Origin: Diphasiastrum complanatum
Lineage: Eukaryota > Streptophyta > Lycopodiopsida > Lycopodiales > Lycopodiaceae
NCBI GenBank assembly: GCA_029204225.1
Contig: CM055094.1
Span: 10,399,153 to 10,463,152, forward strand
DNA: 64,000 nt
Direction: 5' to 3'
In this document: in pieces, positions 15,375 to 27,147 of the stretch
Position numbering within the stretch: position 1 is the first letter of the stretch
How the letters are laid out: every line of letters begins with the position of its first letter
Notes under the pieces: model-generated
Database searches by the model: none
Told to the model about the DNA's origin: nothing
What the model saw: the letters and a program-made list of their open reading frames with translations, nothing else
Translations under genes and position numbers: made by a program

Positions 15375-16715
15375 ACCCACCAACCAGACTCGCAGTTAGT
15401 GAATCCCTCAGGAGGTAGCTAGCTCCTCCCTAAGGGAAAGCTAACTGCCCACCAAAGAAGTATAAATTTTTATAGGCAAATCAAAAGTTAGTCCAAAAAA
15501 AGTTTCTTGTGCGAGCAGTTTATCAATTATCAAAAATAATTTGTCGTTCATAAAGCCATTCATCTGAAACGCATCAACGAAAGTGTTAACTTCTCTAAAA
15601 AATTCTACAGTTTATTACAGCAATACATAGTTGCAATAACCTGAGAAACAATTATCTTGTAGGAATTATAGATCGGCCTATTGAAGGCCAGGTGTATGTA
15701 TTGTAAATAGCGGAAAGGCAAATCTCTTCGTTTGTCGTATTTAGAAAGAAGTACCACACCATTTATTGGATCAAAGGAGATAGTGATATTCAAAAAGTTT
15801 ACTTTGTTGTTGGTTGTGTCGCTCTCATCGATATCAAGATATTCCAACTAATAAATCTAGAAAGGGTTATCCGGTGTTCTAGGTTGTGTTTTGTCCAAGA
15901 ATTTCCCAAAGAGGGGGTTGTTGGTAAAGCAGATGTCATCAATCTACTGGAATGAAAATTTGAAATCATTCATAAATTTTATTTGCTTCAATTTTGCTAG
16001 CCTTTTAATAAACCGCATTTCAAAATATGAGAGATACCAGTTACACCAAAGTGGTGAACACAAGAAACCCATGGGAATCCCCCTTATTTGTCTCCAGGTG
16101 TGATTACCAAGTCTGACAATGCAATTATCTATCAGCATGGAATTCCAAGCACATATAGTATCCATGTGAATAGCATTCCATTCTTCTGATTTTTTCTTGT
16201 TCCAAGCCCATTGAAAATCATTGACTCTCGATAACCATTTATAGTGAAGAGTTTTTGCTTTTGTAAACTTATAGGTGAACATAATTAGTTTTGTCATAAC
16301 CATCTTAAGATCATCCGACCCATCCAAGGGTATATTTTCATGGCATTTGGAAATGTCCATAGCTTTTATGCAATAAATGTCCGTACCTTTTATGCAATAA
16401 ATGTCCTTGGGTATATTGAGATAGAAGTAGACAGAGGAGTCACATTGCCAAAGTAGAGTGTATCCCCATTTAGGTAATTCTTGTATGTTTTTGCCTTAAG
16501 GCATGCTGCTGCTTCCATGATAAAAGGATGCAATATACTAAGAACCTCTGTCAGGAATTTAGCGAGTCGAGAAAAGTTTCACTTTGTGATCCATCTGGAA
16601 AAAAATTTATGAGCTTTAAAAGTGCATAAAAGATAAGGAAGTTCGTACAAATAAATGAAGTCATCAGGTAATATACTTCCCAAAGTTGCTTTTAGATGTT
16701 CAATAGAATCTTGAA
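15375..16715 (-). mobile_element. Penelope-like element reverse transcriptase remnant
   Basis: Read on the minus strand, broken frames give a reverse transcriptase of the Penelope-like type. The order is: L-Y-E-L-P-Y-L-L-C-T-F-K-A-H-K (near 16620); a K-A-M-D-I-S-K-C-H-E-N-I-P block (near 16350); I-R-G-I-P-M-G-F-L-C-S-P-L-W-C-N (near 16060); the catalytic I-D-D-I-C-F-T-N-N-P (near 15930); K-V-N-F-L-N-I-T-I-S-F-D; L-L-S-K-Y-D-K-R-R-D-L-P-F; and a thumb-like end A-Q-E-T-F-F-G-L-T-F-D near 15490. Stops fall just before the catalytic IDD and after it, so the gene is dead. A 19-bp direct duplication (CTTTTATGCAATAAATGTC) lies at about 16350-16405. No GIY-YIG endonuclease is seen. The 5' side butts onto a truncated Copia reverse transcriptase at about 16720 across a T-run. 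Confidence 0.75.
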
Positions 16716-16727
16716 CATATTTTTTTT

Positions 16728-19691
16728 TTAAATGATAGGAAATTGTTCAAAGTCTTGGCTATCAAGTCTTTCAATTGCAAGCGTTCTGACAAGATGAATA
16801 CAAATGAAGCATGGATTGTGTTGCGCTTTATCAACACCATTGACGTATAGATTTGATAAGCCATTGTCGTTCATTATTGGCATCAATCTCTTTTGTAGAA
16901 GACACACATGATTTGGCTTTGTTGATGAAATGTAGCTCTCAGGTTGCTCCATGTACACTTCCTCCTCAAGATCACCATTCAAGAATGCATTTGAAATGTC
17001 CATTTGCCTTAGATCCCATCTATAAAGTGTAGCAAGTGGAATGATGACTCGAATGCTTACCATCTTTGCCACGGGTGCAAAGGTCTCATCATACATAGTC
17101 AATTCTTTGTTGTTGAGCATATCCTTTTGCCACTAACCTTGCCTTGTACTTGTTGATAGATCCATCTTGGTTTGTCTTCACCTTGAAGATCCATTTGCAT
17201 CCAATAGCTTTCTTGTCCTTAGGCAACTCCACCAATCTCCATGTTCCATTCTTCATAAGAGCTTGATACTCGAGATCCATTGCTTGGATCCACTCCTCTT
17301 CTTTCCTTGCTTGATCTAGATTTGTAGGCTCATCCAAAGAGGTTAGAAAAGCAACATAATTTCCAAAAACTACTTGCTTACCCTTTCGATCATATGTGAG
17401 CCTTGAAGGTACTTGTCTTTCTCTTGATGTTCTCCTTGGCTTTTGACTTGATGAAGGTTTATCATCACCACCATCCAAAGTAAGATCCTTCTCATCAACA
17501 TCAAGAATGTTAGATCCATCCACTCTACCATCAATCATGCTTGAAGACACCTTTGGAATGTTCCCCTCATAAAAAATGACATCTCTACCAACAATCACTT
17601 TGTTAGTAGAAGGAATGTAAACCTTGTAGGCTTTACTCACCTCACTATATCCAACAAAAATACCTCTTCTTGAAGATGGATCCTCCTTGGTCCTATCATC
17701 AAGAGTAATGTTGACATAGCATGTGCATCCAAAGGTTCTTAGAAAGGTGACACTCGGCCTCCTCTTGAATAGCATCTCAAAAGGTGTCCTTCCATCCAAA
17801 ATAGCACTCGGCCACCTATTGCACAAGAAATTGGCACACAACAAAGCTTGATCCCAAAATGGTTTGTCAAGATTAGCACTTAACCTCATAGCTTTAGCAC
17901 TTTCACATAAAGTCCTATTCTTCCTTTCAGCCACTCCATTTTGTTGTGGGGTCCTTGATGTTGTATACTCCCTCTTGATTCCATGCTCATCACAAAAGGC
18001 CTTGAACTTGTTAGATATGTACTCACCACCATTGTCACCTCTCAAGCACTTGATCTTTGTGAAAAATTGGTTCTCCCTTGCATTCTTGAACTCGACAAAG
18101 ACATCATACACTTCATCCTTGTTCTTTAGTAGATAGATCCAACAAAATATACTAAAATCATCAATGAATGCTACATACATCTTAGCTCCACTGTTGCTAA
18201 TTGTAGTAAATCCATGAATATCCGAATGTACAAGTTGAAAAGGCTTTGTAGATCTAGAAATAGGTCTAGTATAAGGTAGTCTATGTGACTTAGACAAAGC
18301 ACAAGACTCACAAACATGCTTGTCATTACTTAAGAAACTTGGAAGACCAATCACAACCTTCTTCCTTGCCATTACCTCCAATGACTTGAAGTTGAGGTGT
18401 CCCATTCTTTTGTGCCAAACCTCTTGAATAGAGATTTGCTCCCTTGCAACACATCCAACTTGGTTATCAATAACACAAGCATAAAGTTTGAACAACTTCC
18501 CTTGCCTTTTACCTTTTCCAATCAAGACATCCTTCCTTTTGATCAAACAAGCATCTCCATCAAACTCCACCTTGAGGCCCTTACTTAGCATTTGACTCAC
18601 ACTAAGCAAATTCTTGGTAATAGATGGAATAAACAAGACATCCTCCAAATGAACATTCCTATTTGTAGAGAGAGAAATAGGAATTGTGCCAATCCCTTTG
18701 ATTGCACACCCACCATCATTGGCCGTGTAGATCACCCTCTTGTCATCTCCATATGCCAACGAATAAGTGAAGTACTCTTTATGAAAGGTCATGTGTGAAC
18801 TTGCTCCACTATCAATCCACCAAGGATCTAGATCTCCATCATTAGCAAGCATACATAAAGACATCACAAAAGCATCATCATTTGCATCTTGAACATCCAA
18901 ACCATCCTCATCAAGAGTAAGATTACCTTGCTTGTCTCCTTGATCTCTCTTCTTCTTGTAGCACTCACTTGCAAAGTGTCCTTTGATGCCACAATAGAAG
19001 CACTTGAGCTTTGATTTGTCCTTCTTTTTGCCACTTGAAGAAGCATCCACTTGATCTTGCCCTTTAGACCACTTACTTTTGGGTTTGCCCTTGAATTTGC
19101 CCTTTGTGAACATAGCATGATTCTGAAGTGTCGATGTAGGTCCACCTCTTGCTTGAAGCCTATATTCCTCGTTGATCAAGATCTCTTGAAGATCCATCAG
19201 ACTTGGCAGTCTTTTGAATAGCAATACTTTGAACAATGCACTTGAATAAGCTCTCCTTCCTTAATGCTTTCATCTATGCAAGCTAACTCACCATTCAATG
19301 CTTTCATTCTCAAAACAAAAGTACTTGGACTTTCTTCGTTCTTTTGCAAACAAGAAAAGATTTGTCTTTTTAGAGTCAACACCCTAGAAGTAGACTTGGA
19401 TTCATAAAGCTTCTTCAATGAATTCCAAGCTTCCAAAGATGATGTGCACTTACCAACTTCCTTGAGAAGTTCATTGGTAACATTCATCTTTATCACGTGT
19501 AGAGCCTTCTTGGCCCTCTTGTCATACCTCAATTGATCTTGTTGTGTTTCTGGTCTCTCCTCCAAACCTACAACAATATCCAAAACATCATTCGTCTCAA
19601 TAAGTGACTCCATCCTCACTTTCCACAATGAATATTTACTTGAGGTAAGCCTATCATTGGCTTCCAACATGGTTCCAATTGAGGTTGTCAT
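16728..19691 (-). pseudogene. Copia gag-pol polyprotein, frameshifted and truncated
   Basis: Gag starts at 19691 (M-T-T-S-I-G-T-M-L-E-A-N) and shifts frame near 19200-19236. The next open frame (19236-17089, 715 codons) holds the zinc knuckle C-F-Y-C-G-I-K-G-H-F-A-S-E-C (residues 79-92) and the protease active site W-I-D-S-G-A-S-S-H-M. Integrase follows, with its HHCC region and catalytic signature G-D-N-G-G-E-Y and P-Q-Q-N-G-V-A-E-R. Reverse transcriptase begins with G-C-K-W-I-F-K-V-K and Y-K-A-R-L-V-A-K-G-Y-A-Q. A second frame break (near 17110) leads to F-A-P-V-A-K-M and A-F-L-N-G-D-L-E-E-E-V-Y-M-E-Q-P before homology is lost. The Y-V-D-D motif and RNase H are missing. The long uninterrupted central frame suggests a fairly recent insertion followed by truncation. 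Confidence 0.85.
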
Positions 19692-20227
19692 GTAGCAATG
19701 ACCTGATCTTATCTTTCAACATGATTCAATGCACAAAGAACTCCTTTGAACAACAACAAATGCTCTCAAAAGAAATCACCAAGATTTGAAACTATCTCAC
19801 AAATTCTCTTCTAGCACTTACCAAGCAAATCAACACATAGAATCATGGAATCTTGATCAACCTATGATCTATCCTCAATCTAATGACTTTTGCCACTTCC
19901 TAAGATTGAAACACTAGTACAACAACCTCACTATCTAGAGATACAATCAAAATTAGGATTTTGATAAAATCACAAAAAATTGACTATTCCAAATCTACAT
20001 GCAAATGCTGAAAATTTGATATGCAATCTATAAGCCACCACTTAGCTGAACCAATGATCCAAAAACTGGCCAAATCCAGTATGTGAATTCAAAAATCGGA
20101 ATTGAGCAAGTATATTGACCTATTTAGTGTTTTGATCTACAAAAGATCCAATCTACAAAAGCAAAAAATCCGATTTTGGTGTAGAATCCTCTCTAGCATG
20201 CTCTAGACTTGATATCTTCACCAAATT

Positions 20228-20239
20228 GCTCTGATACCA
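20228..20239 (-). other. Primer-binding site of the Copia element
   Basis: GCTCTGATACCA on the plus strand is TGGTATCAGAGC on the element's strand, complementary to the 3' end of plant initiator methionine tRNA. It abuts the LTR at 20240. Confidence 0.9.
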
Positions 20240-20888
20240 TGTGAAAGATTTCAGATCCTTAAGATCCAATCTACTTGAATGATCTTTGGTTAGAAAGAGA
20301 AATACACTACCAATCTCACCAATGTAGAAAAATCAGCATCTGCACACAAATTGAGATGCAAACACCAATAGAACTTGATCAAACTTGAATGAAATGATTA
20401 TGTACTGTTGTTGTCCGTACAAAACCAAAATCTACTGTATTTCACACGTGTGGATCCAAAAAATAACAAATATAGATCATTCTACACATAAAATTGCAAG
20501 CAATCACCAAGATAGTGCACCAATGGATAGTAGAACCCAAGAGAACCATGTATAAGCATGAAATGATATAGAGAAGAGAGAAGATCACTCTCTCCACGAG
20601 TTACATCGTTTTATAGCAGGTCCAAACCCTAATTGGCCACTTGGCTTTCCCACCAAAATGCTAACCTTACTAATTTTGGGTCTAGATTCAATGTACCCAA
20701 CTATTCATAATGAATCTACTCAAACTCGCATTCTAACTTTCCAACACTTTCAAAAAGTGTTTATTCAAATGAAATTTAGACTAATGAACTTTGAAAAGTC
20801 AACCTCTAAGTCTAAAACAATTTTTGGCCTCAATAAGCCAAATATGAAAATATTGCAAAATGTGATGAAACTAGTTGAATCTTTCACA
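20240..20888 (-). repeat. 5' LTR of the truncated Copia element (649 bp)
   Basis: On the plus strand it starts TGTGAAAGATT and ends AATCTTTCACA, an 11-bp terminal inverted repeat with the standard TG...CA ends, directly beside the PBS. The matching 3' LTR is not in the window. Confidence 0.85.
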
Positions 20889-21778
20889 TCAATCACATTT
20901 GATCAGAAGTAGACATGTTGCAATTCGATCTACCTCAGTCCTATAAATTTCGATTGAATGGTGTAAAGGTATGTTATGCCATATGAGAATATTCTTTTTT
21001 TCCATTTCTAAGTGAATCAGTTTCAAAAAATATATTAACTAAAACAATTTCTCTTGTGCAAGTAAGAGTAAGGCAAGAAGAGCATATAAATGCAAAGACA
21101 TTGGAATATCCATCGAAATTGAAGATCCATAGATTATGAAAAAATGGAATTTTGTATTATGTAATACAATTTTTTGTATACATCATTTATGAAAATATAT
21201 GAACCACTTTTTCTATTAGGCTCTTTCATTTCTATGATCTCCATTTCCATGGTGCAGAACACAATGTAATTGCAACTGGATAATATGAGTTTTCGATAAC
21301 AAGATTCATTGTCTCCTGCAGGGAATGCATTATCTCCATTGGGGAGATCTTCGGTCACTTGAACTCCATTGACCATTACAATTAGATATCGAATCGACGC
21401 TTGCCCTTGCTGAAGTCTCGGATATATCAGCTGTATTTTTTTGTCTTCATTGCCTTGGTCTGTATTGTCCTTGTCTTGGCATATTTGGATATGTTCAGAA
21501 GATGATCTGATCAAAGCTTTGTCACAACAAATCTAAGTGAATTTATGTCGCATGTTTGGATTGGTTGTGGCAAAGGTTTGGTCAGATCATCTTTTTGAAC
21601 TTATCCAAAACAAACCATGGTAAAGGCAAGGCAAGCCAAGACTATGAAAAACAAACATGTAGGAAAACCACAGGAATTGAAGATGAATGAATAATAACTT
21701 GAATTAATAATAGGAAAACAAACATGTAAGAACAACCATAGAAAACTGTAAATATATTTTTATAAATTTTTTCTGTTC
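20889..21778. other. No gene recognised
   Basis: A 126-codon minus-strand frame at 21134-21514 has no recognised domain. The surrounding DNA is AT-rich. It could be the outer part of the composite element that follows. Confidence 0.35.
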
Positions 21779-22877
21779 ATGTGTCTCATCCACATCAAGG
21801 AACCAACTTTATATCAGTATCAACTTTCTATGATCTCTACATCCATTTCTCCAGTTGGAAGTAGCTTGGGTGAAGAACACGCTGCCACTGCAACTCAATA
21901 TGCATTTTTGATCACAAGCTTTATGGTCTCCTGCCTGAAGTGCAAATTAGAATATGGTGAGCTCAATTACAACGATTGCAATAATATTTTTCTTGATATT
22001 GAAAATGTTCTAAAATACATTATTCAATTCTATAAACTAGACGAACATCAAGTAAATGGAAAGATTATTATTGTAATAAAATTGGATGAATCTGAAATCA
22101 TCAAAGGTCAAAAGTTGGAACGAGTGAGTGTCACTTTGATGAACAAAATTTCAGATACAAATGATCGAACGTTTAGTGTTCAATTAAGAAATCACATATG
22201 GTGGTTGGCGACATTCAAGGTATACATTTCAAGTTTCATTTAGAATATCGTTATTAACATTTCATACCTTGCTAGTTCTTATTGACATGTCATGCATTAC
22301 TTGTTTCTCTACAGGCCTTGAAAGAGGACCATAAAATACTTTCATGGATATTTCCAAGAACAAATTATGGCGAGATTATAAAGAGACATTTGGAAGGTGA
22401 GAAATTTAAAATCGAAAACCATGGAAGTTTTCAAATTCAATGCCACCTTGCAGGAGATTTGAAAGTATTAAATGTATGTATAATGTCTCTCATGGGACAA
22501 CATCAAAGCATCCATGTCTTTATTGTATGAAGGATTGCTACAATATGAATTTGGGACGATCAACAAACATTGGCCGAACACAAGAAGTTGAAGATCCAAA
22601 TATGAAAAGTGTTTTGCCAATTCCATTAAAAAATGTTCACATATGCACATTGCATGCTGAGGTTCATATAATTGAAAAACTTATTCACCTACATATTCTA
22701 CAAGAATGGAATCATAAATCGGAGTTTGTGGCTAAAGCAGCATTTAGGAGGCTGGAAATAGTTCTGTCAAATGTAGGACTACATAAAGAGAATGTCATGA
22801 TTGAAAAAAGTGACAAACTCTCTGGGAAAAAAGAAAACGTTCCTAATAAGCCATCAATTGGAGATCAATCAGAGTGA
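21779..22877 (+). pseudogene. Unidentified transposon-like protein, copy 1
   Basis: A first exon ends ...R-N-H-I-W-W-L-A-T-F-K before GTATAC (donor at 22220). The next exon starts after CTACAG at 22315 with A-L-K-E-D-H-K-I-L-S-W-I-F in the same phase. A frameshift follows near 22480, after which the protein continues as H-G-T-T-S-K-H-P-C-L-Y-C-M-K and V-H-I-C-T-L-H-A-E-V-H-I-I-E-K-L-I-H-L-H-I-L to about 22860. The C-x2-C pair and conserved H residues suggest a metal-binding or transposase fold, but I cannot name the family. A related inverted copy lies at 27390-28522. The exon-intron structure and the repeated copy point to a DNA transposon gene. It is broken by at least one frameshift. Confidence 0.5.
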
Positions 22878-22880
22878 GAC

Positions 22881-23017
22881 AAATTTGTACCTACGCCGGA
22901 ATACATTAAATAGTCTATCACTAGATTCTCTGAATCATCATCAGCCCTGACCCTAAATTTTGTACCTGTGCCGGAATACATTAAATAGTCTATCACTAGC
23001 TTCTCTGAATCATCATT
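22881..23017. repeat. 75-bp unit, about two direct tandem copies
   Basis: A sequence starting AAATTTGTACCTACGCCGG recurs 75 bp later with a few substitutions. Both copies contain GGAATACATTAAATAGTC and CTCTGAATCATCAT. Confidence 0.85.
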
Positions 23018-24309
23018 AAACAAATAATGAACAAATATTAAATGGACATCATTGAAAAACATGTATAAGAGCAATTATTATAGTCTCTCGTCCTATTTAA
23101 GCACCGTAAAAATAAAATAATTTCTTTTGAGATAATTGTTCATTCAGGACATTTTCATATGGTGGAGCATTTTGAAAAAGCCGATATCGATTCTACGTGA
23201 AAGGACAAGTGCTTCAGAGGAACAGATTAAATAGGCGCATGTTGATTAAATACTCCGGTATAGATATCGACTCAGCGCGCCCATCCCAAAAAAAAAGATT
23301 TTTCAACTTGGACTACGCGCGTTGATTCGCTATTGGAATGCAGTATGAATCATCAAAGCTCGTTTCAAGAGATTCCTCATATATTCAAAACTTAAAAAAA
23401 TCTATTGAAGCAAGCTTTGATGGTTCATATTGCGTTTCAATATATTTTCAATCCGTCTCAAATATCGGATCAGCGCGCCTGGGAGAAGAAAGTTGATTTT
23501 CCCCTTGGACTACGCGCGTGAATTGTTATTGTAGGGAAATTTTTTTTTTTGAAAATTGTTGAAATTATTGGATGACATTATGCATGATCAAAACTTGATT
23601 TGGTAGACTCTTCATACTGTCTAAAGCTAAGAAGAATCTATCGAGTCAAGCTCTAATCATTCATATACTATCCAATATCAGTTCAGCGTGCGAGGATAGC
23701 CCCTCTGGTTTACACATGCAGTATATGCGCGTGGATTCGCTATTGGATGAAATACTGACGGTTGAAATTTTTTTGAAATTATAATGATTGAATATAAAAA
23801 AAAGTTGGATATTTATAGCATAACCTTGTCAATTTCAGAACTTAATTGTAGATGTGACCATACTTTTGTAAAATTAATTGTAGATGTGACCACACTTTTG
23901 TAGAAATTAATTGTGATTGTCATTAGCCATATCGACTAATCATTTTGATGACCGATGGATATGTAATTGGCTTTGATTGACAAGCCTCTGAATATCTCAA
24001 AGTAATCATCAGCGTAATCCGAGCCTCAAAATTCCAAACCTACGTATGCAATCATTTCGGATTTGCACTATATATACAGATGGACGACGCTTAAATTTTT
24101 TTGCTTAAAGTTCTTATCGTTCTCTACTTCCATGCAGTATCAATTCAGCGCGCCCGAAGAAACCTACCTACATTCCGCGTTTACTCGTGCATGCCCATTC
24201 GCTCTCAGGTATTGGTTTGGTCTAAGTTCAGGTATCGGTTCGATGCACTCGACCTGACTTCTGATCCTGAGTTCTTCTTCTTCGCGCGCTGATCTGATAT
24301 TGGATAGTA
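23018..24309. repeat. About 200-bp subterminal-like repeats with hairpins and GCGCGC motifs
   Basis: TCAGCGCGC-type motifs occur at 23272, 23470, 23682 (TCAGCGTGCG) and 24144, and reversed (GCGCGCTGA) at 24284. Each of the first three is followed about 40 bp later by CTACGCGCG or TATGCGCGTG ahead of a TGATT or GAATTG block. The spacing of about 200 bp indicates a decayed tandem repeat. Inside a unit, ATGAATCATCAAAGCT (from 23345) and AGCTTTGATGGTTCATA (from 23413) are inverted, so each unit can form a hairpin. Tandem, hairpin-forming subterminal repeats are typical of DNA transposon ends, where they bind transposase. They lie directly upstream of the H3-like gene and may include its promoter. 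Confidence 0.55.
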
Positions 24310-25848
24310 ATGGCGCAGACTAAGCAAACAACACGAATCCACCCTAGTGGAATCCCAATCACAAGAGGGGGTTAGGAAAATTCACCATCACCGCCTCATC
24401 CACCACCACCTCCTCCTAGGCCAAGGGGCAGACAAAGAGACCCTCCCTGGCTGAAGGATATTCGAAAGCTACAGAAGATCAATAATCTTTTGATTCCAAA
24501 AGCTCACATACAAAGATCCATCAGACAGGTTACAAGAAGCCTATCTGCAGATGTGAGATGGACTGTAATGGCAATTGAGGCGCTGCACACTACATATGAG
24601 GATTTCCAAGTGCCATTTTTTTCAGATAGTGTTGTTGCATGTGTCCATGCCAAGAGGGTGACCATCATGCCCAAGGATTTCAACATTGTATTAAGGCTAC
24701 GGGACACATATGACAAATTTGCAGAGTACTTTGGACCAGCTCCTTCCTCTCCTCCAAAACAAGATGCAGAGAAAAGAAAACGAAAGCAATCTCAACCATC
24801 CTGGCTTGTTTTTCAAGCACATAGTGGGAGTGTTTAAAAGAAGAGGAGGTCTCATGACCCTCCTAATAAAGTGAGAAATTTTTCAAAGCCATCTCCTCTG
24901 CATGAGATTCTAACTGCTCCACAATCTCCTCCTAAGTCTCCTGCTTCTCCTCCTAAATCTTCCTCTCCTAATAAATCTCCTCCTCCTTCAAAATCTCAGT
25001 CTCTTCCTACCCTTACAAATATTAGTTTCCCACCTCCTATTCTAGGAAATGATTTAGATGATTTTGTAAATCAATTTTGAATGACAATCCTTTTAGTGGT
25101 TTATTTGTATAACTTCCTTCACCCCCTGCACTTGCCTTTGTATATACTCCTCAATATGTATAATATGACCAATTGTTAAACACATATTTTAAAGCTTTAG
25201 GTCCTCTATACAGTTTTAAGATGTCAAAGACCAATGCTGGTCTTCCCCTTTCTAAATTAGATACATGTGAATTAGAAAGTAGGGATAAAATGCTAGGGGA
25301 CAATGTAGGAGGGGGGACAATTCAGTACTGGTGGATGGAGTTTTTTCAGACTCCACTGTTTATAGATGTAGCATTGTTTTCGCTTCAATTCATGGCTACT
25401 TTTGATTTCCCTGATCTCAAAAGTCTGCACGATGATATGTTCCAATACATCAGACTGGGGACTCCAATTCTCGTGCTCCCATACATAACAAAGTAAGCAA
25501 ATTTCTATCAGATTTTATTAAGTTGAATTTTTTATATGAATTTTGACTTCACATTCATTCTCATAAATTTATTGTTTTCTGATCGCAGTGATCATTGGAG
25601 CTTATATGTGTTGTCCTTATATGTCAATGATGAGGGTGTGTGTAATCCAGTTTGTTAAAAGATGAACTCTATTGCACACACACACCAAATTGCCAGGAGC
25701 CATATCCAGAAAATATTGGAACTCTTTCCAGTACCACATGCAATAGCATATACGAAGTTTGCATATATCTATCGAGGATCTTGAATTTTGGGGGTGCTAG
25801 GCTTCACACACTTCCATGTATCACATTTGCATCCAAGTATGATTGAAC
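24310..25848 (+). pseudogene. Histone H3-like N-terminus joined to a Ulp1/C48 protease-like C-terminus
   Basis: From ATG at 24310 the frame reads M-A-Q-T-K-Q-T-T-R, close to the canonical H3 tail M-A-R-T-K-Q-T-A-R. After a TAG (24373) and a Pro-rich stretch come W-L-K-D-I-R-K-L-Q-K, N-L-L-I-P-K-A-H-I-Q-R, a core of normal H3 spacing, and H-A-K-R-V-T-I-M-P-K-D, identical to H3. A Ser/Pro/Lys-rich linker follows, with a TAA at 24835, then a +1 or -1 shift near 25078. The distal part runs to L-P-Y-I-T-N|D-H-W-S-L-Y-V-L, where a spliceable intron (25493-25588, GTAAGC...GCAG) falls inside the N codon. H-W-S-L fits the catalytic His region of Ulp1-type cysteine proteases. The following M-N-S-I-A-H-T-H segment resembles the region after their conserved D-S-M, here decayed. 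The Cys region is lost. The two in-frame stops and one shift make it a pseudogene as it stands. No link between the halves has been shown by transcript. Confidence 0.6.
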
Positions 25849-26624
25849 CTTAATCAAAACAGTCTCTGCAATTTCATTTTTCATTTTTTCAAACCGAGCA
25901 TTTTTAATCATTTCCTTTGCTGACTTTTTCGGTAAGATGATCCAATGTATGAACGATCTATTAAATGATTCTTTGCCACCAAACATGATCTGCAACAAAT
26001 ATATGGAACTCAAATTATTTCTAATAGATAGATAATCCATGTTATCAAGTGCAAATCAAACTTAAATGCAACATACAAATCAAATTTTTATATGAAAACA
26101 TATTTGAATGCTCGAATTCTTTTTTTCTGATTGCTGCTATGTGTAGATAAGTCATCAATATTCTTCATTGATACTTTCTTTCTTTTCCTCTTCATCATTG
26201 CCTTTTTAATAACTTTTATATCAACAATAGATTTTAAACTCTCGGATGACAACTTTTTCATGGATTCTAACATTTCTTGGTTTGATCCCCGAAGGGTAGT
26301 GACTGTAGCATTCAACTCTGACATAGCATTCTTGAGTGCATTGTTTTCAACACTAGTGTGTTGCACGTAATGAAGCAATTGCTGATTTGCACGTTGAAAT
26401 TGTTGATTAGCAAACTGTAATTGTTGATTAAGACAAGATATGTTATGCATTCCAATATCACGCAACCTTTGACAATATCCAAGTAATCCGCTATTTCCTT
26501 CACATACAAATCTGAGAAGATGAGTTACGGACTTAAAATCTGGACACAAATTGGTAGCTGGATCATTAGGATAAATTGATCCATCCACCCACAAATCTAT
26601 ATTCATAAGATTATTCATTCTCAA
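25807..26624 (-). pseudogene. Unidentified coiled-coil protein, convergent with the H3-like gene
   Basis: A minus-strand frame from 26624 encodes about 178 residues starting M-R-M-N-N-L-M-N-I-D-L. The middle is rich in Q and N (L-N-Q-Q-L-Q-F-A-N-Q-Q-F-Q-R-A-N-Q-Q-L), a heptad-like coiled coil. A strongly basic stretch follows (K-A-M-M-K-R-K-R-K-K-V), a possible nuclear localisation signal. A second exon probably starts after TTGTTGCAG at 25990 with I-M-F-G-G-K-E-S-F-N-R-S and runs to about 25807. The donor is unclear. No family is recognised. Its position between the two inverted transposon-like genes, tail to tail with the H3-like gene, suggests it belongs to the same element. Confidence 0.4.
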
Positions 26625-27147
26625 TTCTCTAACTACAGTAAATCAACATGAATAGATCTAGCATACCTTACTTTTGTAATATTTATGTCGCATTGAAAAG
26701 TCGTCCTGCCTCATATTTCATTATAAGCATACAGTGATTTCAAAAGTTCTGCTACTCCCGCTTCAGTTTTTGCATTGAGCACACCAAGATTTTCAGTCTT
26801 AAAGCTCTAGTCCCGAATTTTGGAATGAGCATGACGAGAAGTTATTACATCTCATGTTTAACTAACTATTGTCTGAAGTTAACCATACTAGTTAAACTTC
26901 GGGCAAGGCCGAAAACTCAAAAAATGATGACCAAAAGTTACCGGTTCGCATTCTCTCTCTACGTAACCTCTCTCTAAAGTGAAATTTTTTAAAGGGCCCA
27001 TTTTGAGCCCATATTTCCCCTAATGGATGAGGCTATTGTGTAGAATATAATTCTTTTGATATATGCTTGGGACACATGTCTTTTGAGAGCTTGTAGCTAG
27101 GATCCATTGGTGTATCAATGGGCTTGCAGTCACCCATGTTGTATTTT
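26625..27147. other. No gene recognised
   Basis: Short AT-rich spacer between two minus-strand transposon genes. No motif or repeat was identified beyond short runs. Confidence 0.35.

Larger units (their letters stand above)
16728..20888 (-). mobile_element. Copia LTR retrotransposon, 3'-truncated
   Basis: Minus-strand element with a 5' LTR (20888-20240), a PBS directly inside it, a gag-pol region, and a break in the reverse transcriptase at about 16728. The second half of the polymerase, the RNase H, the polypurine tract and the 3' LTR are absent. A Penelope-like remnant takes their place. The order gag, protease, integrase, reverse transcriptase is diagnostic of Ty1/Copia. Confidence 0.85.

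Noticed and set aside
17864-18798. Plus-strand frames across the Copia body
   Set aside because: Shadows of the 715-codon minus-strand polyprotein frame.
24310-24837. Centromeric histone CENH3
   Set aside because: The tail start and the H-A-K-R-V-T-I-M-P-K-D block match canonical H3, and loop 1 between the first two core helices has canonical length rather than the extension seen in CENH3.
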